Program-made: the position numbers and the translations under genes
The notes under the pieces: model-generated
What the model was told of the DNA's origin: nothing
The model's database searches: none
The model's input: the letters and a program-made list of their open reading frames with translations, nothing else
Source: Cryptomeria japonica
Lineage: Eukaryota > Streptophyta > Pinopsida > Cupressales > Cupressaceae
DNA: 64,000 nucleotides
Direction of reading: 5' to 3'
Assembly: GCF_030272615.1 (NCBI RefSeq)
Contig: NC_081408.1
Location: forward strand, 766,975,330 to 767,039,329
Part shown: piece by piece, positions 55,736-64,000 of the stretch
Position numbering within the stretch: the first letter of the stretch is position 1
Layout of the letters: each line of letters begins with the position of its first letter

Positions 55736-56089
55736 CTAGTAAAAACTCTTAAACTGCAAAACATTGAACATCCTCGCACCACCCCTGGCTACACAAAACA
55801 ATTCTCCAACCCATCTATTAGCATAAAACTCAAGAAAAGAAATAAAACCACTGTAAGGGAGCAGACCATAATCAAAACCATGAACAGACAGAGTATAACC
55901 CATAAGAAGAGGAGAGCAGGATGTTGAGACCATGAAGGAATCATCATGAAGTCGAGCCAAATGAATAACCATAAGAAGAACCATGCAAACAATAGGAAAA
56001 CAAGAAACTGCCGCATATATCCTAACACCTACACTTTCCACCAACCAAAACTCAACCACCACCTTCAAAGCCTCATGAAAACCATCCAA
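55736..56089 (-). pseudogene. LINE C third coding-like region (ORF3)
   Basis: Open for 117 codons on the minus strand. SCFPIVCMVLLMVIHLARLH matches LINE A SRFVIICCDVLLDAELVRLI in spacing of Ser, Phe, Ile, Cys and Leu. HGFDYGLLPYSGFISFLEFY followed by ANRWVGELF matches the [YH]F[DE]xGxxxYxGF...NRxxGxLL pattern of LINE A and B. It lies at the same place, between RNase H and the poly-A. Function unknown. Confidence 0.45.
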
Positions 56090-56279
56090 ATAAAATAGAT
56101 TATAAACTCACCAAAGTTCCTCATCTTTGAAAGCATGAAAAATGATGAACCTCAGAAGGAAAGAATCGACAAAAGAGTGAAATGTTAAGAACAGTAATAT
56201 GACCAACTCATATATATCACAAACCAAATGAAAGATGATATCATAACAAATATTACTTGAAGACATGCTCGATATCTCA

Positions 56280-56445
56280 CACAAGCCGAGATAAACAACT
56301 CGCATAATCAAAATTAATAAACCAATGATCCCAAGATATGATCAACAACCGAGATAAAGAACTCGCACATTCATAATTAACAAACCAATGATCCCAAGAT
56401 ACAATCCACAATAATGAGATAAACTGATCAACAATAATGATTCAA
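56280..56445. repeat. ~70-bp tandem duplication in LINE C
   Basis: CCGAGATAAA and ACCAATGATCCCAAGATA occur near 56285 and 56348, with a decayed third unit near 56410. Confidence 0.7.
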
Positions 56446-56999
56446 GAAGTACAATTTGGAGAAGGAAAGAAATCATGCATAATAACGATCATTCACCAAT
56501 ATGCAACCTCATAAACCCGATCCAAAGAGGACAGAGTAATCATGAAAGATGCAGGCCGCACAAATCAATTCCATAAAAGGAAGATCATAGAAAGCACCAC
56601 CCTTCATTGAAAAGACACTTGGAATATATGGCATCAGCAAAAGTGCTACCACAAAATCAATAAGTGGACAACATTGTCCCTAATGTAACACATACAAGTA
56701 TATCAACTACGAAAAGGGTGCGAGACAAAAAGATAAAACATAAGTATCAAACCATAAACGCTCATGATCAAAGAGCATTCGAAGAACCAAAAAAAGATGA
56801 AAAAACAAAATTGTCTAATCTCAAAATGTCACAACTTCAGAAATAAACAGTCAACATACTAGCATATGAAGAAAAGCTAACACATGGTCATGCCATACAA
56901 AGTCATAAATGAAAAGCACCCTGCTGATCACTAGCCAACAAAACAACTAACCTCAAGAAATGTCGGCCAATCCAAACTAATATAAAATTCTTATGCAAG

Positions 57000-57638
57000 A
57001 GGAGGGAATATCTAAAGGGGCAACCTCCAAGTAATCCAAAGACTTAATTTTTTCCTTGTTATCAAGAAAATCAGCAATACAATTAATTTCCTTATAGCAA
57101 TGAGAGATAGAAAAGGAACTAAAAAAATTTAATTGACCAAGAATTTGATTTAAAAGATATTGTAACTACTAGAAGACACATTTCTTATTGGAGACCAAAT
57201 GAAAATCCACCATAGAATCACCTTCACTTACAATGTCCTTAATGTTTAGTGAAATAGCTAAATCCAAGACAAACGATAAAGCATGGAAATCTACAAAATT
57301 GTTAGATCCAATACCAATATATTTACAAGCAACCTTGACAATTTTTAAATTATGATTAAAAAATGATAGCTCCAATCCCATTTTTGCCCGGACTACCCTT
57401 AGTAGCCCCATCAAAGTTTAATTTAAATATGAATTGCAGAGAAGGGGACCATTTAACATGCCTACACTTGACAACAAAAGATAACCCTAAGGATACAGAC
57501 CCATGAGAGGGAATGACTCAAAGAGCCTTCCAGTTCCATGTCACCCAATTATCATAATGAGAAAAGGAACACAAATGGTCCATTTTTTTATAAATAAAGG
57601 AGAGCACCACTTTGGAAATGGAAGATTCAATCCTACCC
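57000..57638 (-). pseudogene. LINE C RNase H domain
   Basis: Linker MGRIESSISKVVLSFIYKKM near 57640 aligns with LINE B KIESSISEVILSYIYKNLEN. The RNase H proper at 57169-57414 reads GIGSNNFVDFHALSFVLDLA, where the catalytic Glu of LINE A/B (NFVEF) is Asp, and KDIVSEGDSMVDFHLVSNKK. A stop follows at 57169, and the Cys/His and closing Asp block is only faintly visible near 57080 (SFSISHCYKEINCIADF). Non-functional. Confidence 0.75.
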
Positions 57639-57640
57639 AT

Positions 57641-58184
57641 TGTTAGTGAATAAATTTTTGCCTTTCTTCTAAATGAATTGATTTGAAACTCTGTCACCTT
57701 CTTTGAAAGACAAAAGTTCAGCTAAACAGTTGGGTAAGTATGACATACACCACTTCCCTCTGAATTTTTGATAGGTACAGCTCCCTCCATTAGTTATTTA
57801 GGGAATAATCTAATTAAATAAAACTGTTATGCTTTTAACCTGAAAGAACATAAGGTTGCCTACTTCATTCTTCGATGAGAGGCTACTAGTTTGCAAATAT
57901 TTTAGGGAAACTATTCTTCAAAATGCTTCAACATCAAAATAAGAGGTGATCGAAACAAAGTTCAAAGACACCGATTCATCACTTCATAAAAATAGGTAAG
58001 AGAACTAAAATCTCTTTTCAAACATATATCTTTTTAAAATCACATAGAAATGAGCCCCAGTTTAATAACAACATCTACCGTCAGAAAGGTAATCATAGTC
58101 ATTTAATTAGATTAATATTTGCAAAGAAATACCACTCCACGGATTCAAAACTCAAAGATTTTCCCTCTCCAAAATGCATATGAT

Positions 58185-58234
<50 letters not shown>

Positions 58235-59200
58235 CATCCAACAAAGACAAAACAATACATGTATAAGTTCTTTCCAATTTCAGATTTGAAAAGCTGATGA
58301 CTTCCTTCCAACAAAAATAGAACCTTTAAAAACAAAATCTAAGTAACTTATTCTAACCCCTTCTCTATTGTTATCTCATCATTTATCCTCCATAGCAAGA
58401 TTAAGTCATCCTACAAATTTTTATTTGAGTCTTTCTAGCTTTCTAGAAATCCTTTGGTTCAACCCATAATCCGTTTGTAAATTGTCTCTTAATTCGTAGC
58501 GCCAAGTTTTAATGGTTTGTTTGAACCCCATGAACTCATTGAACTATTTTGAAGGAAGTTCATAATATTCATTTAGGTTCCGCGAGCTCTAAGGTGTCTG
58601 AAAGGTTTTCATGCTAACGTTCACTCAAAGTGTTTTGCAGCAGTTCTTTTTCATGGTCGTGGATTATGTGTTATATCCTCTTTCTCCAGGCCATGAACCT
58701 TTTTGAACCTAGTTCAAACTATTCAGTGGTGTTCAACATGTTCAAAGAAGTTCAAAAGAGTGGTGGTACTTAACAGAGCTAATATTTTCAAGGAGAATAT
58801 TCTTGGTGTAGTGCACTTTGAACTACTTGAACTCTCACGAATGTAGTTTAGATTGTTCATGCATGTTCAAATCAGGTGGGTCCCATGGTGCATTTATTGC
58901 GAAGTATGATGAAGATTGAACCATATCTTGGATGACGTCAACTGGTTGAGTTTTCAAGGCAAGTAATCATTTTTGGGAATTGGCGGTTACTCCAAAAATG
59001 CTACCATGTATTTAATGCACACGTGTGATGTCCAATCCCAATGCTCAGCACATTTGAGTTGACAATTGGAATTAATACACTAAATGAGTTTGTATCACTT
59101 CTTTCACTATAAAGTATGAAGTGATTAATTTCTAAGAACTTGTTTTTCATTGCTGCGGAGTTTTTGGATGGAAGTTTTGTTTGCTGGTAGTCATCCGTTT
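57641..59200 (+). mobile_element. 5' LTR of copy 1 (right edge approximate)
   Basis: Starts TGTTAGTGAA. The first ~730 bp are repeated in inverted orientation at 62576-63294. It contains (TA)n at 58189-58232 and a likely TATA box (CTATAAAG, about 59108-59115). The primer-binding site was not identified with confidence, so the right edge is open. Confidence 0.6.
58189..58232. repeat. (TA)n microsatellite in LTR
   Basis: 22 TA units. The inverted LTR has the same run at 62707-62747. Confidence 0.95.
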
Positions 59201-59313
59201 CGTCTCAACTATGAAGGTGAGTTTGTTTCCTGTCCTCTCTAGTGATTTTTACATGCTTTTCCTCTCTCGTAATAAGATTTGCTGGGGAAAATAAGGGTTG
59301 TTATTTATGAATT

Positions 59314-62300
59314 ATGAAGTCCACATTACACCTCTTCAGGAATATTTTTAGTCTTGCATGCAGAGAGCCCATAGTCAGCGATACAGACTTGAAACGAGAA
59401 AACTTGAAAGTTTTAAAGGAAAGGGTGTTCAAAGGAATTGATGGTTCATTTGGTGTAGAAATTCTAAGTAGTGGTCTCATAGAAGCCGCAGCCTTTCCTC
59501 CTGCTATCCCTTGCCTAGAACTAGTTATAGAGTGTATTGCGAGGTATGATCCCATCTCCAAAACCATCAAAAGAGATAATGGTGAAACCCTCCTCGCAAC
59601 TAACCAATAAATTATTTCCTCTATTTTCAAATTGCCTAATTATCAGTTCTCAAACTTTTCTCTTGCCCAATCAGTTACTGAGTTCAATGCAAATAAAATT
59701 GGGCACTGGAGTAATGTAGCAAAGTATTGGTTGAAGGTTCCTTAGAGGGGTGGCTCTAGGTTACCCAAGTATCCCAACAAGAACCATATGCTTCCCCACA
59801 TTCATGATGTCATGCTTTTATTACACCGAGTTAGAGGCTTGGCTGATGCCTACAATTTCAATGATTGGATTTGCTGCTATGTACAACTGGTACTGGAAGG
59901 GAAGCAATATCTTCATTGGGCAGAGCTGATTGCCGATTCCATGAGGGAGCAGCTGAGCATGGCCAAACAGTTCAAGAAGAATTTCTTCATGTCCTCATAT
60001 CTGATATATTGCTTGGCATGTGTTAAAGAGATAGTGGGTATACTTCGGCAGCTCACTGAGGGAGAGGTTTTTGTGTTTGATTTTTACCCTATGTTATAGA
60101 GGGACAATGCTTTCTAAGACTTTAGGAGAGCACATAATGCCTTCTTGGGATATTTATGTTATGAGTTAATGAACATGAAAACCAAGAGGATGTCTGAGAA
60201 TGCACAGGCATTAGTGAAGAAATATGGTAGTTTCTTTGTTCAGTTTCCCCACTTTTGCTACATAAGAGTAGGTGGCTTTGAGGAAGAGCCTTTCAGGCTT
60301 CCTCATTTTTGTTCAAATTATTTTGTTCTGGCTAAGATCTGTAGGTAGTTGGATACCATGATTAAGAAGGCTCAACCTAGGGATAAATGGGAAGATCATT
60401 TTCCTATTCAATTGGGTATTTTATCCTGTAGTTCAATGTCAGATGCTTTAAGCATTGGATCCGACTTGAAAAACTTCAATTTTCCACTATATTATGAAAG
60501 AAAGGGCTTTGACAATAAGGTTTTGGATGCCGCACCTTTCAATCTCACACCTGGAGGACTTCTAGGAAGATTGCAATGATAACCTTGAAGTGTTCAAAAG
60601 GGCAAACATGAGAATGGTTTTGGAATAGGTAGTTTCACTACAGGTGAAACTTGACATAAGTGGGCTTGAAGAAGATTATCTGGAGGTTTTTGAACCTAGA
60701 TACTTAAACCAAGCTGAACCCGAAATGGCCTGCATTAATTGGGATGTAGAAGAAGAGGATGACATACAACTAAAAAAAAAGAGGGTTTTGGAAAGAATTG
60801 TGGAATGGGTTAACAAGAGAAGAACAATGAAACTAGGAAACAAGATTGGTCCTTCAAGAGGTAGTGAGGTTGCTTTGTGTTCCCCAAAACATTTTTCTAA
60901 CCCCACTTCTATGCCTGTTCATGCAAGTAAAGATAAGAAGCTATCTTACACCAAGCACAAGCCCAAACTGGCTCTGGACTTTATTGCTCCTCGATATACC
61001 AGGTCACGGAGTGCTACACTAGAGAGAATGGACCAAACCAAAGATACAGAGGCAAAGGAAAAAATTCTTGAAGCTCAAATTTTTGAAGTTGAAGACCTTG
61101 ACAATGACATTGTCAACACCATGGATTCTCATGCGGTCACTATAGCCATGATGCTACTACCTAAGGTGATCGGAGGAACAACTAGTTCGAGTGCAACCCC
61201 TAAATGGCTAACCACTTCAGTGAGCAAGAAGTGGATTTTCGTTCTAGTTCATCCCAATCTAAGACATGGTGGTTAAGTACATGGAGAAGGATCCCAAACC
61301 AAAGAAGTTCAAAACAACTGCCAGATTGGATACTAATGAAGAGACTGGGAAGTGGGTTGCCGAGATTGCTTCTTATAAGCCTAAAAATGAGAACAAGGAG
61401 GTAAATGTAGAGGATTTTGAGATCACCAAGGTAGAGCTTAGGAATATGAGTAGAGATTTGGATAACCACCTTTTTCAGGTATTGGCTAAGAAGATGCTCA
61501 CTAGGTCTAAAAAAGATGGGCAAGAGAAAAGAGAGCTGAAGCAACATATCAAAATTCTTGAATAGTTTATTGATAGTATCGGCTACTTTGGAGCACTTCC
61601 CATATTGCATACTTCAGAGAGTTTTGATCTCACTATGCCAGAGAATAAGAAGCTGATGGGTCAAGTTCAACGGGCCAAAAGCATTGCGGGGGCTGTGGAA
61701 AAATGGATCGAGGGAGTGATTAAAGATGGTGAAAAATATATCACAAGCTCCAGGAAGTTATGCGACGAAATGAAAAGCCTCATTGCAAAAATTCAGAATT
61801 AGATTGTGTCATGGGAGAAAGAAGAGCATAAGTGGGAAAATGTCTTGCCTATGCTCACCAAAATTGAGGAGTACGGGGCTGCCAAATTCTTAGCAGAGAA
61901 CTCAATCGAGCTAGTAACCGATGAGTGCCAACTCTTCCTACTGAAGAAGATTATAATGTGGTAGGTACTCACATTGAAGTCTATGATTTATGCTGCCAGA
62001 ACCTCTATTTATGAACTTTAGGACCTCCAATGCAGCTTGGTTAATGACAACAAAGTGGTTAATCTGGACCATGATTGGCAACTAGGGATTTGTGGACTGA
62101 ACACGCAAGACGCGATAAAGGCTTTTAGGCTATACATGGAGAAAGTTAAGGCCAAAGGCAACTTCACCCCCAAAGATATAACACAGGTCACTCGGATTGA
62201 GTCCATGACATTCATCGATAATGATCAGTTACCCAAGCATGCTGAGAAAATGGTGAAGCGCAGATGGGACAAAGAAGCCACAAAAGCGAAGATCAACGCC

Positions 62301-62396
62301 ATGAAGAATCCAAGCCAATCTATAATCCAGGAGCTTGCAACCGCCCACAACACCCAGAAAAGTGGAGAAGAGGACGATGATGGAGAAGAAGCGTAG
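59314..62396 (+). pseudogene. Long unknown ORF of the LTR element (copy 1)
   Basis: About 1000 codons, originally one protein. Frame one covers 59314-60579 with in-frame stops (59608, 60097, 60346): FGVEILSSGLIEAAAFPPAI, YDPISKTIKRDNGETLLATN then IISSIFKLPNY, LLHRVRGLADAYNFNDWICC, YELMNMKTKRMSENAQALVK. A shift leads to 60644-61276 (acidic, then Lys-rich) and another to 61266-62396 (ITKVELRNMSRDLDNHLFQV, PKDITQVTRIESMTFIDNDQ), ending in an acidic tail (SGEEDDDGEEA). The N-terminal part resembles PMD-like domains only loosely. No catalytic motif recognised. A second copy of its C-terminus is at 63.45-64 kb on the minus strand. Confidence 0.6.
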
Positions 62397-62502
62397 CATG
62401 ATAATGATGCTCTTTTTTATTTTTATGTGTTTTTTATGATATTGCAAATGACTTCAGGACATTTGTCCCTAAAATACTCTATTGGTTTTTATAACTGTTT
62501 CG

Positions 62503-62533
62503 GAGGAGGTCAAGTTTTAAGGGAGACCTCCTC
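62503..62533 (+). other. Conserved stem-loop near the internal 3' end (copy 1)
   Basis: GAGGAGGTC (62503-62511) pairs with GACCTCCTC (62525-62533) around a 13-base loop. The same stem is kept in copy 2 at 63336-63366. Confidence 0.7.
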
Positions 62534-62575
62534 TGTTCTCTAAGACTACTTAAATAAGTTTAAGTCAGATAGAAC

Positions 62576-62704
62576 AAGGGTTAGAATAGTTTACTTAGAT
62601 TTTGGTTTTTAGAAATTTTGTTTTTGTTGGAAGGAAGTCTTCAGTCCTTCGAAATCTGAAGTTGGAAAGAACAAATATGTGTTTTGTTGTGTCTTTGTTG
62701 CATG

Positions 62705-62749
<45 letters not shown>

Positions 62750-63294
62750 AAGATCATATGTATTTTGGAGAAGAAAAACCTTTGAGTTTTGAATTTGTGG
62801 AATGGTATTTCTTTGCAAATATTAATCTAATTAAATGTCTATGATCACCTTTCTGATGAAGAATGTCATTATTATTCCGTGACTCCTTTCCATGTGTTTT
62901 TAAAAGATTTGTTTTGAAAAGAGATTTTATTTCTCTTACCCATTTTTAATGAAGTGCTGAATTGGTGTTTTTGAACTTTGTTTCAATCACTTACCAATTT
63001 TCATGTAGAAGCATTTTAAGAATAGTGTCCTCTGAAATATTTGTAAAACCTTAGTCTCTCATCCAAGAATGAGTAGGCCACCTTATGTTCTTTCAAGTTA
63101 AAAGAATATCAGTTTAGTTTAATTAGATTATTCTTTGAATAACTAATGGAGGGAGTTGTACCTATCAAAAATTCAGAGGGAAGTGGTGTACGTCACACTT
63201 ACCCAACTATTTAGTTGAACTTTTGTCTTTTGAAGAAGGGGACAGAGTTTGAAATAATTTAATTTGAAGAAAGGAAAAAAATTGTTCACTAACA
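62576..63294 (-). mobile_element. 3' LTR of copy 2, truncated, inverted to the copy 1 LTR
   Basis: Reverse complement of 57641-58370, including the (TA)n run (62707-62747). On the minus strand it starts TGTTAGTGAA at 63294, right after the internal region of copy 2, and stops at about 62577 against the internal end of copy 1. Confidence 0.85.
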
Positions 63295-64000
63295 TCTATC
63301 TATCTTAATCTAATTTATAGTAGCCTTAAAGAATAGAGGAGGTCTCCCTCAAAACCCGACCTCCTCTAAAACAATTATAAAAACCAATAGAGTATTTAAG
63401 GGACAAATGTCACAAAGTTATTTGCAAGATTGTGAAAAGAACATAAAATAAAAATAAAGCATTGTCATCATGCTACGCTTCTTCTCCATCATCATCCTCC
63501 TCCACTTTTCTGGGCATCGTGGGTGGTTGCAAGCTCCTGAATTATAGACTTGCTTGGATTTTTCATGGCATTGATCTTTTCTTTTGCGGCTTCTTTGTCC
63601 CACCTGTGCTTCACCATTTTATCGGCATGCTTAGGTAAGTGATCATTATCGATAAATGTCATGGATTCAATTTAGGCAACTTGTGTTATATCTTCAGGAG
63701 TAAAATTGCCTTTGGTCTTAACTTTCTCCATGTGCAGCTTAAAAGCCTTTACTGCATCCTACGTGTTTAGCCCACAAAGTCCCAATTTCCAATCGTGGTC
63801 CAGATTAACCACTTTATTGTCATTGAACAAGCTACATTGAAGGTCTTGAAGCTCATAAACAGAAGCCCTGGCATAAAAAATAACAGACTTGAATGTGATT
63901 ACCCACCACATTATAGTCTTCTTCAATACAAAGAGTTGGCACTCATCAGTTATGAACTTGATTTAGTATTTTGCTAAAAATTTTGTGGCTCCGTACTCTT
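63295..64000 (-). mobile_element. Large LTR element, copy 2 (internal 3' end, runs off the window)
   Basis: Reverse complement of about 61930-62573, with many substitutions. It encodes the C-terminal part of the same unknown ORF (KRRWDKEA-like and AINKNPS-like blocks, acidic tail at about 63470-63500) and the stem-loop at 63336-63366. Stops and frame changes are present, so this copy is also dead. Confidence 0.85.
63336..63366 (-). other. Conserved stem-loop (copy 2)
   Basis: GAGGAGGTC (63336-63344) pairs with GACCTCCTC (63358-63366). Both arms are identical to copy 1 although the loop and flanks differ. Confidence 0.7.

Larger units (their letters stand above)
55426..57640 (-). mobile_element. 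LINE C, 3' part, minus strand
   Basis: Read on the minus strand from 57640: linker, RNase H, ORF3-like region, then TTTAGTGGTAAATCCACCTT, TATCAAAAAATAAAAT at 55426-55470, the same 3' signature as LINE B. Its upstream (RT) part is not seen; an LTR element is inserted at 57641. Confidence 0.8.
57641..62575 (+). mobile_element. Large LTR element without pol, copy 1
   Basis: 5' LTR (57641 to about 59200), internal region with one long unknown ORF, internal 3' end at about 62573. No gag zinc knuckle, protease, RT or integrase seen. There is no 3' LTR in the expected orientation: the internal region abuts an inverted LTR belonging to copy 2. It was inserted in LINE C at 57640. Confidence 0.7.

Noticed and set aside
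57632-63303. Interpretation of 57641-63294 as a Mutator-like element with ~720-bp terminal inverted repeats and a 9-bp target duplication (CCTACCCAT / TCTATCTAT)
   Set aside because: The two flanks match at only six of nine bases. The right-hand repeat continues seamlessly into a second, inverted copy of the internal ORF, and the repeat begins with TG like an LTR. Two LTR elements in tail-to-tail order explain the data better.
1-64000. tRNA, rRNA, organellar insertions and intact host genes
   Set aside because: I looked for tRNA B-box words, rRNA signatures and familiar organellar or housekeeping proteins and found none. A covariance-model scan would be needed to exclude small RNAs.

Overview
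This window reads as nuclear DNA of a large, repeat-rich plant genome, most likely a gymnosperm (conifer-like). The reasons are: no recognisable cellular gene in 64 kb, low GC, very old and heavily mutated LTR retrotransposons, plant L1-type LINEs, and a plant mobile domain (PMD) pseudogene. Nothing looks prokaryotic, organellar or viral. Every coding region I can support is a transposable element or a degenerate gene; essentially all carry stops and frameshifts. The organism assignment is inference.

Layout. 0.1-0.55 kb: short plus-strand exons of an unknown gene, cut off by an LTR fragment (551-934) whose element body (to ~1.7 kb) is read on the minus strand. 1.75-5.16 kb: 5' LTR, primer-binding site and gag of a Ty3/Gypsy element. 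5.16-9.46 kb: a minus-strand Ty1/Copia element lacking its reverse transcriptase core, its LTR cut off by a ~360-bp satellite (9.46-10.96 kb). 12.4-15.4 kb: a minus-strand DDE-like transposase pseudogene. 15.7-18.4 kb: a block of purine tract, palindromic 20-bp minisatellite, solo LTR (5-bp target duplication TAGGA), minisatellite and pyrimidine tract. 20.1-28.6 kb: a PMD pseudogene split by a 6.6-kb LTR element (target duplication CTATC) that has four zinc knuckles and an unknown ORF but no pol. 29.1-29.9 kb: a Gypsy integrase remnant. 30.6-33 kb: a second copy of the DDE-like transposase, plus strand. 34.9-37.4 kb: a minus-strand multi-exon pseudogene of unknown function with GT-AG introns. 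37.9-41.2 kb: two copies of a repeat with a LINE-like 3' end; the longer has an RNase H upstream and a PMD-like ORF. 41.5-57.6 kb: three L1-type LINEs (A and B plus strand, C minus strand), A interrupted by an LTR and B flanked by a 16-bp target duplication. 57.6-64 kb: two tail-to-tail copies of a large LTR element without pol, one inserted in LINE C.

Most interesting points: (1) all three LINEs carry a similar third coding-like region after RNase H, and a fourth LINE-like unit carries a different one there; (2) the tail-to-tail LTR elements join exactly at an internal/LTR border and share one LTR; (3) two transposase copies have lost different putative catalytic residues; (4) a hydrophobic '...GLP..G'-type motif recurs in the PMD gene and in three pol-less element ORFs, suggesting that a PMD-like module has been recruited repeatedly by non-autonomous elements.

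All translations and boundaries were read by eye. Percent identities, ages and family names need alignments and database searches that I could not run.
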